A stretch of DNA of 29,252 nt from Parcubacteria group bacterium (GTDB lineage Bacteria; Patescibacteriota; Minisyncoccia; Phycocordibacterales; UBA12088): NCBI GenBank assembly GCA_021731325.1, contig JAKFXP010000086.1, positions 1 to 29,252 on the forward strand. Direction: 5' to 3'. Of this stretch, positions 8,731-16,527 are shown piece by piece; position 1 is the stretch's first letter; each line of letters opens with the position of its first letter. Below the pieces are notes generated by a model. It was not told the origin of the DNA. It saw only the letters and a list, made by a program, of their open reading frames with translations, and ran no database searches. A program made the translations under genes and the position numbers.

Positions 8731-9792
8731 ATGCCCTCACGTGCCCCAATCTCCATTACCATCACCCCCGGAACGATATTCGTCAGTATTTTGATGGTAC
8801 TCGCATTTGTTCTGGCCTACGTACTACGTGATCTCTTGTGGGTCGTCTTGACTGCAGTGGTGCTTGCAAGCTCCATTGAGGCGCCTACGGCACGTATGGT
8901 GCGGTGGGGTTTTTCGCGGGTGTTGGCAGTGGTACTTATTTACGTCGTTGCTATCGGCGGGTTGGTGAGCGCATTCTACTTTATCCTCCCTCCGGTTTTG
9001 CACGAAGCCAATAGTGTTGTAAGTTCACTCCCGGCATATCTCGACAGCCTCAATATTACCTCTCCACAAGAATTGTCCGTGACGCCCCAAGCAGGAGCCA
9101 CTCTTGCAGAACAACTTGCTCCACTACAAAGTATTCTCAAAAGCACCTCTTCGGGAGTGTTGGGCGCCGCCTCTGCGTTTTTTGGGGGACTTATGTCATT
9201 TGCACTGATTGTTGTGCTTTCATTTTATCTCGCCGTGCAAGATCAAGGTATTGACGACTTTTTGCGCATCGTAACGCCGGTCAAACATCATGAGTATGCA
9301 CTCAATCTCTGGCGTCGAGCACAGCGTAAGATTGGGCGGTGGTTACAAGGGCAGCTACTCCTCTCGGTGCTTATCGGGGTGTTTATCTACGTTGGGTTGT
9401 TGTTCTTAGAGGTACCTCATCCCGCACTGCTTGCCTTGGTGGCCGGGGTGCTTGAGCTCATTCCCGTATTCGGTTCCATATTGGCAACGGTACCCGCGGT
9501 CGCGGTGTCGTTTGTGGACGGGGGAGCCTCGGCAGCACTCCTCGTGATTGCCTTGTATGCGATTGTAAATCAACTCGAGAGCAATGTTATCTACCCGCTG
9601 GTGGTACAAAAAGTACTCGGGGTATCGCCCTTGGTCGTGATACTAGCGATTATTGCTGGTGCGCAAGTGGGAGGGTTCCTCGGTATTCTTATTGCAGTAC
9701 CGATAGCTGCTGCCGTACAAGAGTATGTTGATGATGTGCAAAAGGACAAACGACGAGCATTACAAGCGGCGCACGATCATGATGAAGAATAA
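8731..9792 (+). CDS. AI-2E family (DUF20) membrane permease
   Basis: A polytopic inner-membrane protein of the AI-2 exporter/PerM-YtqA superfamily. The name comes from TqsA; the substrate here cannot be told, and some members move ions or other small solutes. The architecture is typical. Two N-terminal helices span about residues 8-50 (ILMVLAFVLAYVLRDLLWVV) and a third lies at 65-85. A variable extracytoplasmic stretch runs 90-140, then a membrane segment plus an amphipathic GRWLQGQLLLSVLIG motif. The C-terminal hydrophobic block holds the family signature LELIPVFGSILATVPA and NQLESNVIYPLVV. Length 353 aa is normal. The ATG at 8731 is favoured over the GTG at 8728, which lies too close to the -10 box. 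Its end overlaps metG by 14 nt, suggesting translational coupling. Confidence 0.9.
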   Translation: MPSRAPISITITPGTIFVSILMVLAFVLAYVLRDLLWVVLTAVVLASSIEAPTARMVRWGFSRVLAVVLIYVVAIGGLVSAFYFILPPVLHEANSVVSSLPAYLDSLNITSPQELSVTPQAGATLAEQLAPLQSILKSTSSGVLGAASAFFGGLMSFALIVVLSFYLAVQDQGIDDFLRIVTPVKHHEYALNLWRRAQRKIGRWLQGQLLLSVLIGVFIYVGLLFLEVPHPALLALVAGVLELIPVFGSILATVPAVAVSFVDGGASAALLVIALYAIVNQLESNVIYPLVVQKVLGVSPLVVILAIIAGAQVGGFLGILIAVPIAAAVQEYVDDVQKDKRRALQAAHDHDEE

Positions 9793-11206
9793 CGTATCAA
9801 TTACGACGACATTGCCGTATGTGAACGCAGACCCGCATATCGGCTTTGCGCTTGAGATTGTGCAGGCAGATATTGTGGCGCGGTACCATCGGTTGAGGGG
9901 AGATGCGGTGTTTTTCAATACGGGTACTGATGAGCATGGGGTCAAGATTTACCGCAAAGCGCACGAGGCGGACAAAGACGTGCAAGCATACGTCGATGAG
10001 TATGCGGCTCGATTTGGACTCCTCAAAGACCAACTCAACCTGTCATATGATGCATTTATACGGACTACGAATCCCAATCATATGTTGGCGGCGCAGGAGT
10101 TTTGGCGACGCTGCCTTGCCACGGGAGACATTTACAAAAAAGAGTACAAGGTCAAGTACTGTGTTGGGTGTGAGCTCGAAAAAACCGATAGTGAGCTTGA
10201 GGACAGTCTGTGTCCCGTGCACCCCAATCTAGTAATAGAGCTCATCGAAGAAGAAAACTATTTTTTCCGGTTTTCGGCATATCAGCATAAGTTGCTCAAC
10301 CTCTACGCTACTCGTCCCGATTTTGTGATACCCAGCACCCGTCTCAATGAGATACGGGCGTTTGTCGAACGTGGATTGGAGGATTTCAGTATCTCACGAG
10401 TTAAAGAAAAGATGCCGTGGGGAGTACCGGTACCTAACGACGATACTCAAGTGATGTATGTATGGTTTGATGCCTTAGTGAATTATCTTTCCACACTCGG
10501 TTGGCCCGGTGAGAAATACGCACACTGGTGGCCATCAATCCAGTTTGCTGGCAAAGACAACTTACGCCAGCAGAGTGCGATGTGGCAAGCCATGCTCATG
10601 TCGGCGGGTATCGAGCCAAGTCGCCAAATCATGATCCATGGGTTCATCAATTCCGGTGGACAGAAGATGAGTAAGTCACTGGGTAATGTCATCTATCCGG
10701 GTACAGTCGTAGACGAATATGGTACCGATAGCCTACGATATTTTCTTGCGCGGCACGTGCACCCGTTTGAGGACTCCGATGTGACCCCTGAACGTATTCT
10801 TGAGGCGTACAATGCTAATCTGGCAAATGGTATTGGCAATCTGACTGCACGAGTGATGCGTATGGCGACCACGCACCTTACGAGTCCGGTCGTACTTACT
10901 GAGGACGACCAACGGTTTGAAGGTGCGGTCGGGGTACTGATCGAACAGTCTGAGTTCAATCGCGCGATGGATCTTATTTTCGAACATGTGGGGAAGGGGG
11001 ATGCGTACATCCAAGAAAACCAACCGTTTAAGGCAGTCAAAGACCCAACAACGCACGACCAGGCGCTCGCCGATATCGAGCTGTTGGTCCATCACATCTA
11101 CAAACTGGCAGTGCATCTCGAACCGTTTATGCCGGAAACCTCACACAAAATAAAGACCGCTGTCGAACGCCACGAAATGCCCGACGCGATGTTCCCAAGG
11201 AAGTAG
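9779..11206 (+). CDS. metG: Methionyl-tRNA synthetase (short form)
   Basis: Class I synthetase that charges both initiator and elongator tRNA-Met. The Rossmann core starts at once (TTLPYVNADPHIGF at residues 10-23, containing the HIGH-type motif). A zinc knuckle is visible as CVGC followed by CPVH (about residues 135-155). The KMSKS loop is at 296-300 (bases 10664-10678), followed by the helical anticodon-binding domain. The gene ends without the C-terminal EMAP/Trbp111-like tRNA-binding domain of E. coli MetG, so 475 aa is the compact form. The frame is open further upstream to 9725, but those residues overlap the permease and resemble no MetG. The start at 9779 (or the adjacent ATG at 9782) places the conserved N-terminus correctly. 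It is the last gene of the pair and converges on the minus-strand gene at 11256. Confidence 0.96.
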   Translation: MMKNNVSITTTLPYVNADPHIGFALEIVQADIVARYHRLRGDAVFFNTGTDEHGVKIYRKAHEADKDVQAYVDEYAARFGLLKDQLNLSYDAFIRTTNPNHMLAAQEFWRRCLATGDIYKKEYKVKYCVGCELEKTDSELEDSLCPVHPNLVIELIEEENYFFRFSAYQHKLLNLYATRPDFVIPSTRLNEIRAFVERGLEDFSISRVKEKMPWGVPVPNDDTQVMYVWFDALVNYLSTLGWPGEKYAHWWPSIQFAGKDNLRQQSAMWQAMLMSAGIEPSRQIMIHGFINSGGQKMSKSLGNVIYPGTVVDEYGTDSLRYFLARHVHPFEDSDVTPERILEAYNANLANGIGNLTARVMRMATTHLTSPVVLTEDDQRFEGAVGVLIEQSEFNRAMDLIFEHVGKGDAYIQENQPFKAVKDPTTHDQALADIELLVHHIYKLAVHLEPFMPETSHKIKTAVERHEMPDAMFPRK

Positions 11207-11213
11207 CGTGGTC

Positions 11214-11252
11214 AAAAAAACTCCCTGCACCACAATTAAGGGTGCAGGGAGT
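11214..11252 (-). terminator. Intrinsic terminator for the minus-strand helical-repeat gene
   Basis: A 12-bp perfect stem (11220-11231 with 11241-11252) is followed on the minus strand by seven T residues (complement of the A run at 11214-11220). It lies only 4 nt beyond the minus-strand stop and may also stop metG transcripts from the other side, but with no T run there. Confidence 0.85.
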
Positions 11253-11255
11253 GGG

Positions 11256-12233
11256 TTACCATTGTCTGCCAGATTCCAAAAGGAGGAGGGCAAGTGATCG
11301 TAATGCATCAATAAGGTAGGGAGGGGGCTCACAAAAAAGCATATATAGATCTTGTGAGAGTGGCTGCAAGTGTGCGCGCGCAAGTACTTTTTTGTGGCGG
11401 AGCGCCACCTGTTCTTTTGCGACGACCGTTCGTGCACCGATATACCGCTGTACCAGTTCCTGGTGTGTCCGTACCCGGTTGAGGGTGTGGAGTACGAGGT
11501 GGTGGTCGTGTGCGGTATTGATGAGTTCACGAGTGGAGTCAGTCCATGCGACCTGCAACAGCTCCTCAAAATCAGCTTCCGTTTGCGCCAGATCTATCTT
11601 TGGGAGGATGTACTGGGCATCAAATTGCGCACCAATCTTTTGAATTGTTTCTTTGCTCTGTGCTCTGCGTATCAGTCTGCGATACTCCTCAACCTGACGG
11701 CAACACCATAGTTTTGGTGTAACATGATGTTCGTCATACAGAAGCGCCATTTGATCACGTCCCCAGGTTCCAAGTGTTTCGATACCATAGAGGCATGCAA
11801 GATCCTTTTCTTTGACGCATATACGGGCTTGTGGATACACAAAGAGCGTATAATGGTGCACAGCAACCGCCTGCTTCGCATCTTCCGTGTAGGCGATATT
11901 ATACAACACCTTGAGTTCACGCTTCGTGCGGTGAGGAGTGAGGAGTGCATGCACCTGATAGGTGTCGTGATGAGACATCACACACTGCTTTGTTTCGTTG
12001 GTGTGCGATAACTCAAGGAGTGTTCTGTATTCGGTGCGCCCGAGTCCCGGGATGAGTCGTGGCAGTATATGCACCGCATCGTATTGTTTTTTGATACGGG
12101 TGAGTGCCATCGGGTCTTCTTGCGCCAGAATCATTCGTCGTAACAATCCCTGCTCGGTACGTTCAGACTCAAGCGCATGCAGTGGATCGCGATACCGATG
12201 TAATAATGTGAGCATGTCAGGTGGAGTGCCCAT
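11256..12233 (-). CDS. Helical-repeat protein of unknown function
   Basis: I do not recognise a family. The 325-residue protein is soluble, with no signal peptide or membrane segment. From about residue 15 to 285 it can be laid out as about seven units of 35-40 residues. Each has an LP/LH-type start, an RT-x-x-EL or equivalent, a Leu-x-x-Leu helix, a T-x-x-(T/A)-K turn and an H/F-(D/H) end. Clear examples are HALLTPHRTKRELKVLYNIA followed by YTEDAKQAV, and LHTLNRVRTHQELVQRY followed by TVVAKEQVAL. This suggests an alpha-solenoid or helical-hairpin array as in TPR/HEAT-like scaffolds. His is unusually frequent. A Shine-Dalgarno run GAGGGGG lies 9 nt before the ATG. The gene is transcribed alone, divergent from tatD and convergent with metG. 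A protein- or RNA-binding scaffold is inference. Confidence 0.75.
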   Translation of the reverse strand: MGTPPDMLTLLHRYRDPLHALESERTEQGLLRRMILAQEDPMALTRIKKQYDAVHILPRLIPGLGRTEYRTLLELSHTNETKQCVMSHHDTYQVHALLTPHRTKRELKVLYNIAYTEDAKQAVAVHHYTLFVYPQARICVKEKDLACLYGIETLGTWGRDQMALLYDEHHVTPKLWCCRQVEEYRRLIRRAQSKETIQKIGAQFDAQYILPKIDLAQTEADFEELLQVAWTDSTRELINTAHDHHLVLHTLNRVRTHQELVQRYIGARTVVAKEQVALRHKKVLARAHLQPLSQDLYMLFCEPPPYLIDALRSLALLLLESGRQW

Positions 12234-12323
12234 CGCATAATACCCCCTCTAGGTTAGATTGATGATGGAGAGAACAAAAACTGTCTGCATAATGCATTAT
12301 TAATCAATATATGTCAATAAAAG

Positions 12324-12352
12324 TTGCATGGGTAAAGGTATCATCGTACACT
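12324..12352 (+). promoter_or_regulatory. Sigma-70-like promoter of tatD
   Basis: TTGCAT (12324-12329), a 17-nt spacer, TACACT (12347-12352). The box ends 8 nt before the ATG at 12361, so the transcript should begin at or beside the start codon. This also rules against the upstream in-frame ATG at 12328, which falls inside the -35 box. Confidence 0.6.
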
Positions 12353-12360
12353 TACGCTCA

Positions 12361-13182
12361 ATGTATATTGATATTCACACCCATCTCAATCTTAGGGCGT
12401 TTGACGAAGATGTTGATATGGTCATTACGCGGTCACTTGATGCAGGGGTGCGTATGATTAACGTCGGTACCCAAGTTGAGACCTCGCGACGTGCAGGTAT
12501 CCTTGCTGACCAGTATGAGGCGGGTGTATATGCAACAGTGGGACTACATCCCACCCACACGAGTAGTGGTTTTCATGATGCACAAGAAACACACGGTGAG
12601 CACGATACCGACCCGGGAGAGGTATTCAACTACTCAGTCTACAAAGAACTTGCACTTCACCCAAAAGTAGTAGCAATTGGCGAATGTGGGCTTGATTATT
12701 ATCGCGATCCGAGTGACGAGGACATACAAAAGCAGATTGAAGTATTTGAGCAACATATTGCACTCGCCAATGAGGTGGGGAAGCCGCTCATGTTACATAT
12801 CCGGAGTGGAAAAAAGGGGAATGCGTACCAGGATGCGTGTTCGATTCTCAAACAACAAGCTCGGGTGCTTGGAGACAGTCATTTTTTTGCCGGTTCGGTA
12901 GAAGATGCACAGCGGTTTTGGGATATGGGATATTCAACTTCCTTTACAGGAGTGCTTACCTTTACCCACGACTATGACGCCGTGGTACAGGCGGCACCCA
13001 AAGTATTGATACATGCGGAGACTGATGCGCCATACGCCACCCCAAAACCGTATCGAGGTACGCGCAACGAACCACTGCATGTGCGCGAAGTGGTCAAAAA
13101 AATGGCAGAATTACGAGGTGTTTCGATAGAGGAGTGGCAAGCACAATTGGTGGAAAATGCCCACACCCTCTTTGGAGTATAA
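12361..13182 (+). CDS. tatD: TatD family metal-dependent DNase
   Basis: TIM-barrel metal-dependent hydrolase; TatD proteins are 3'-5' exonucleases on DNA and RNA. The signature metal ligands are in place: IDIHTH at residues 3-8, GLHP, then GECGLDYYR with the catalytic Glu, KPLMLHIR, a HFFAGS segment and ETDAPY with the final Asp. The segment around residue 80 carries a short extra insertion (HDAQETHGEHDTDPGE) compared with the usual fold. The start at 12361 gives the normal family N-terminus M-Y-I-D-I-H; an in-frame ATG 33 nt upstream adds residues not seen in TatD and overlaps the promoter. 273 aa is a normal length. It stands alone between a divergent and a convergent minus-strand gene. Confidence 0.92.
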   Translation: MYIDIHTHLNLRAFDEDVDMVITRSLDAGVRMINVGTQVETSRRAGILADQYEAGVYATVGLHPTHTSSGFHDAQETHGEHDTDPGEVFNYSVYKELALHPKVVAIGECGLDYYRDPSDEDIQKQIEVFEQHIALANEVGKPLMLHIRSGKKGNAYQDACSILKQQARVLGDSHFFAGSVEDAQRFWDMGYSTSFTGVLTFTHDYDAVVQAAPKVLIHAETDAPYATPKPYRGTRNEPLHVREVVKKMAELRGVSIEEWQAQLVENAHTLFGV

Positions 13183-13216
13183 AAAAGCCCCCACACATCC
13201 TTGTGTGGGGGGGTTT
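13181..13216. terminator. Bidirectional terminator between tatD and the aspartokinase-like gene
   Basis: A 10-bp GC-rich stem (13188-13197 with 13202-13211) follows the tatD stop directly. On the minus strand the stem is followed by a T run (complement of A13181-13186), on the plus strand by only TTT, so it should act mainly for the minus-strand gene. Confidence 0.75.
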
Positions 13217-13276
13217 ACCAGGAGCTATATTCACCGGTTCAAAGGGTGCATCCTCACTAACCTAGGGGATAGTGTA

Positions 13277-14680
13277 TCACAAAGCAATACCTGATGCAAA
13301 ACATGATTCGTATATACCTCGTACTCCCACTACTCCAATCCCAGCATCAATCACAATCGCAATTTTATGCTCGTCACCGGTGCTTGCAAGTGCTTTGATG
13401 TTAATTGAGCGCTCAGCAAGGGCGGCAAGTATGGCGGCGGCGGTTCCCGGCTTTCTCGCCATACCGTTTCCTACGACGCAGATAACGTCACAGGGTTCAT
13501 ATATCACTTGCGCATGGGGCCACAGTCTTTTGAAGACCCCCGCAATAAGGTTGGTTACATCAGAGGTCTTATAGACAAAGCTCATGTTGGTCATGGTGCT
13601 ACTCGTATACGGGAGACTAATTTTCATCTCCGCAAACAGAGCACAGGCTTTTTCAAGCTCTCCGTAGGGGGCAAATGTACGAGAGGTGATACACAAGAGC
13701 GTATATTCTGACTCGTACCCAATACCAGTGAGGGTAGCCAAGCGCTCATCAGGGTGACTGGTGTCCATATGAGTGACGAGCGTGCCTTCAGTGGAGGCAC
13801 TATCAAACGAACGAATCCGAATGCTAATCCCATATGTTTGCATCACCGAGAGGGCTTTGGGATGCAATTCTTCCTGAAGATCGGTACGATTGAGCTCCAT
13901 AAGCTCATTCAGGCTCACAACAGGAATGATATGGGTATCGGGAACCACGAGCGGATCAACCACCGCAATACCTCGCAATGTTGAGAGGTTTTCGATGTGA
14001 TGTTTCTCAAAAAGTGCAGCGATTGCAATTGCGGTGATATTTGTTCCATCTCGCGCAAGAAGAGTAATAGCACCCTGTTCGTCTCCGCTATAGTACCCCG
14101 GCACGATAAATCGCTTGAGTCCGGTCGTACGGTATTCGGTCGTGCGCAAAATCTTTTTGCTGGCAGGAATATCAATACCGTACGAACCATCGCTCCGCAA
14201 AAACCGTTCAGGCTCGAGTACGGGGTACTCAAGACCACGCTCTTTGAGCATGCTAGAGATAAGTAATGCAACACAATATTCGCCACAACTGACATACGGA
14301 TCTATGTACTGCGCACCACTTTGAGACACCCCCCACGCAAAACGTGAGGCAAACTCTTCAATGAGGGCTGTTCGTATTGAGTCATCAACAATCAGTGTGG
14401 AGGCAAAGGCGTTGAGTCGCACGAGTGGCATCTGCACAATGGTACCCTGGTAGGGTACTTCATGGTCAGGGGTACCTTTGATGGTATTATGGGAAAGCGC
14501 AATCAACAAATCAGTCATATTTGGCTCAGTCAGGCTTGCGCCAAGCGCAGCGACGACGAGTATAGGGTACTGATCTCTCACGATAGTATTGACAACGCAA
14601 AGAAGGTCTTCTGGAGTACTGAGTACTCGCCGACCTATCCGAAGTACGGTAGTGGTGTAATCGGTAGTGGTGCTGTGCAT
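13277..14680 (-). CDS. Aspartokinase-like protein with degenerate active site and ACT domains
   Basis: Homologue of aspartate kinase (amino acid kinase superfamily), the enzyme that phosphorylates L-aspartate for Lys/Thr/Met synthesis. Recognisable blocks: SCGEYCVALLISSMLKERG (the G-E-x-x-S/A region), PGYYSGDEQGAITLLARDGTN followed by ITA (the GRGGSDYTA region), EELHPKALSVMQTYGISIRI (the LHP motif) and two C-terminal ACT-like domains. One of these ends ALAERSINIKALASTGDEHK. The usual N-terminal KFGGTS is replaced by LRIGRRVL, so the phosphate-binding Lys and second Gly are lost, and GRGGSD reads ARDGTN. At 467 aa the length is normal. No other lysine/threonine genes are nearby. It may be a weak enzyme, act on another substrate, or be an ACT-based sensor. 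Start supported by GGAG 7 nt upstream. Confidence 0.75.
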   Translation of the reverse strand: MHSTTTDYTTTVLRIGRRVLSTPEDLLCVVNTIVRDQYPILVVAALGASLTEPNMTDLLIALSHNTIKGTPDHEVPYQGTIVQMPLVRLNAFASTLIVDDSIRTALIEEFASRFAWGVSQSGAQYIDPYVSCGEYCVALLISSMLKERGLEYPVLEPERFLRSDGSYGIDIPASKKILRTTEYRTTGLKRFIVPGYYSGDEQGAITLLARDGTNITAIAIAALFEKHHIENLSTLRGIAVVDPLVVPDTHIIPVVSLNELMELNRTDLQEELHPKALSVMQTYGISIRIRSFDSASTEGTLVTHMDTSHPDERLATLTGIGYESEYTLLCITSRTFAPYGELEKACALFAEMKISLPYTSSTMTNMSFVYKTSDVTNLIAGVFKRLWPHAQVIYEPCDVICVVGNGMARKPGTAAAILAALAERSINIKALASTGDEHKIAIVIDAGIGVVGVRGIYESCFASGIAL

Positions 14681-14758
14681 GGGTGTTCTCCGGTGAGGTG
14701 TGTGTATGGAAAAGAACGTATTAGTGTCCGAGAACCACTCTACCCGGCTTCAGAGCAC

Positions 14759-14787
14759 TTGTCGAGTCCGGCCGGCTATGGTATGGT
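14759..14787 (+). promoter_or_regulatory. Promoter of the rpsF-ssb-rpsR operon
   Basis: TTGTCG (14759-14764), 17-nt spacer, TATGGT (14782-14787), with an extended TG at 14779-14780. Predicted start near 14794, giving a leader of about 30 nt with no clear Shine-Dalgarno site. Confidence 0.65.
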
Positions 14788-14823
14788 GTGGCGACATTAC
14801 TAATGTAAATAAGCCAAACGTTC

Positions 14824-15348
14824 ATGGAAGAAACAACAGTACACGAAGACAAGCATATCGATCTCGTGACCTACGAGCTCGGATACCACCTTGTACCATC
14901 GCTGGGCGAAGACGCCCTTGCGCTTCGTGTCACAGAGCTCACGACCGCAATCGCTGACCTTGGAGGGAAGGTGATTGGATCTGGTGACCCCGAGTCATTG
15001 GTACTTGCGTATACGATTAGCAAAATGCGCGCCGGTAAGTGGGATGCCTATGACACGTCGTTTTTTGGATGGGTACGGTTTACCGCACCTGCCGAAGAAA
15101 TGGCAAATCTCAAAGACACTCTCGATCACACAGAAGTAGTGATTCGGTACTTTATCATGAAGGTGCCAAAGGAGGCACTTCTCGTAACCACACCACCCAT
15201 TCGACGTAGTAGTCCGGTGGCGCCTGTGCAGGAGAGTGGGGAAGTAGCCGTAGCGCCAAAAGTCCTAGAAAAGCGCGAAGATGGTGAGATTAAGACAGAG
15301 GTTTCTGAAGAAGAGCTTGATAAACAGATAGAACAACTGATAAGCTAG
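14824..15348 (+). CDS. rpsF: Ribosomal protein bS6 with C-terminal extension
   Basis: Small-subunit protein that pairs with bS18 on the 16S central domain. The N-terminal alpha/beta core is clear: YELGYHLVPSLGEDAL (first strand), a helix, LAYTISKMRAGKWDAYD, FFGWVRFTAPAEEM, and VVIRYFIMKVPKEAL (last strand), ending about residue 120. The remaining ~55 residues form a low-complexity, Glu/Lys-rich tail beyond the usual ~95-110 aa core; tails of this kind occur in several bacteria. The order rpsF-ssb-rpsR is one of the most conserved operons in bacteria and supports the call. The ATG at 14824 has no Shine-Dalgarno site. Confidence 0.93.
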   Translation: MEETTVHEDKHIDLVTYELGYHLVPSLGEDALALRVTELTTAIADLGGKVIGSGDPESLVLAYTISKMRAGKWDAYDTSFFGWVRFTAPAEEMANLKDTLDHTEVVIRYFIMKVPKEALLVTTPPIRRSSPVAPVQESGEVAVAPKVLEKREDGEIKTEVSEEELDKQIEQLIS

Positions 15349-15407
15349 AGATACGAACGTATTGCACGGGGCAGTGCGTCCAACCACTATCAATTATCCT
15401 CATCAGT

Positions 15408-15866
15408 ATGTACCTCAACAAAGTCTATATTCTCGGGAATCTCACCCGTGACCCCGAGCTCAAGTCACTCCCTTCAGGTATTCAGGTTGCAAGCTTTGGC
15501 ATGGCAACAAACCGGGTGTATAAGGATAAAGAGGGTAATAAACAAGAGCAGACTGAGTTCCACAACGTGGTGGCATTTGGTCGGCAGGGAGAGCTCTGTG
15601 CACAGTATTTGAGAAAAGGGTCGTCAGCGCTCATTGACGGGAGGATTCAGACTCGTTCATGGGAGCAGAACGGCGAAAAGAAATACCGCACCGAGATAGT
15701 TGCCGACAATGTGCAGTTTGGAGATCGTAAGCAGGGAGACGGTAGTGGTTCATACCAACACAATACCCCCAGCACTTCACCTGCGGCACAAGCAGCCCCA
15801 GCCGCTAAACACGAGGCTATCGAGTACCCTGAAGAAGAAATCAATCCGGATGATATTCCATTCTAA
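15408..15866 (+). CDS. ssb: Single-stranded DNA-binding protein
   Basis: Coats single-stranded DNA during replication, recombination and repair. The OB-fold starts MYLNKVYILGNLTRDPELK and contains the family markers TEFHNVVAFGRQGE, LRKGSSALIDGRIQTRSWE and YRTEIVADNVQF (to about residue 106). A flexible Gln/Ala/Pro linker follows, and the acidic tip DDIPF that binds partner proteins (RecO and others) is intact. 152 aa is normal. It sits between rpsF and rpsR, 59 nt after rpsF and 22 nt before rpsR. No Shine-Dalgarno site is visible. Confidence 0.96.
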   Translation: MYLNKVYILGNLTRDPELKSLPSGIQVASFGMATNRVYKDKEGNKQEQTEFHNVVAFGRQGELCAQYLRKGSSALIDGRIQTRSWEQNGEKKYRTEIVADNVQFGDRKQGDGSGSYQHNTPSTSPAAQAAPAAKHEAIEYPEEEINPDDIPF

Positions 15867-15888
15867 CACTACCAGTATTTAACTTAGC

Positions 15889-16104
15889 ATGTATCATATG
15901 AACGAACGTAAGAAAGACACCGAGCTTCCGCATGTGCGCTACTTTGACTATAAGGATGTTGAGACACTCAAAAAGTTCATCAACCCCCATGGTCGTATCG
16001 TTGGGCGCAAGCATACCAAGTTGCCGGCGCGCGAACAGCGTGAATTAGCTCGAGCAGTCAAAAATGCTCGCTATATGGCCCTTCTCCAATACGTCGTTGC
16101 CTAA
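15889..16104 (+). CDS. rpsR: Ribosomal protein bS18
   Basis: Small-subunit protein that binds 16S rRNA together with bS6. The family pattern is clear: a short charged N-terminus, FDYKDVETLKKFINPHGRI (helix and loop), KHTKLPAREQRELARAVKNA and RYMALLQYV. 71 aa (68 if the second ATG at 15898 is used) is a typical length. No Shine-Dalgarno site distinguishes the two starts. It is the last gene of the operon and is followed by a strong terminator. Confidence 0.95.
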   Translation: MYHMNERKKDTELPHVRYFDYKDVETLKKFINPHGRIVGRKHTKLPAREQRELARAVKNARYMALLQYVVA

Positions 16105-16123
16105 CGGTGTAGCGGTATACCGT

Positions 16124-16154
16124 AAAAAACGCCAGTCAAAGACTGGCGTTTTTT
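16124..16154. terminator. Bidirectional intrinsic terminator
   Basis: A perfect stem (16124-16137 with 16141-16154, loop AAA) has six As on the left and six Ts on the right, so it works on both strands: for rpsR and for the minus-strand gene ending at 16178. Confidence 0.92.
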
Positions 16155-16177
16155 ATAGTATATATGGTGGTAGTGAC

Positions 16178-16429
16178 TCAGCACGGCACCCCCATTTTTT
16201 GATCCCAGACAATATCAATGAGCTCACCGAGCGTGCGTGGCAGTCGATCACTTTTTCTCCAGGTGAGTGTTGAGTGTACGGTATGCTGTGCATGCTGCAC
16301 CAATTCGTCAACGGTGCGTCTATCAGGACAAATAGTGCTCAGCATGGTTTCTCTCGTCACCATGCTCCGGTGGGTACCAAGTGCGCTGCATGCATCAAGG
16401 AGTGCGGTTTCTACGTCTTGTTTGGTCAT
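16178..16429 (-). CDS. Small hypothetical protein
   Basis: 83-residue soluble protein, function unknown, not recognised. It begins MTKQDVETALLDACSALG and is predicted mostly helical, with two Cys residues (14 and 34) plus one at the very end. A good Shine-Dalgarno site (GAGGGG, 6 nt before the ATG) and a correctly placed terminator at 16124 support it as a real gene. It lies ~100 nt downstream of efp on the same strand and may be co-transcribed. The ending (DRLPRTLGELIDIVWDQ) faintly recalls small helical carrier-like domains, but no carrier Ser motif is present, so I make no such call. Confidence 0.65.
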   Translation of the reverse strand: MTKQDVETALLDACSALGTHRSMVTRETMLSTICPDRRTVDELVQHAQHTVHSTLTWRKSDRLPRTLGELIDIVWDQKMGVPC

Positions 16430-16527
16430 TGGAATCCCCTCTAATCTGATTTACGACAATACTGCTCCATATTCGAGTGTACAGGGAGGTAAGAAGAGAG
16501 TCAAATGCCACACGAGTAGCGTGCGGA

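Noticed and set aside
13212..13276. GGTTCAAA near 13236 as a tRNA T-loop
   Set aside because: No acceptor or anticodon stems fit around it.
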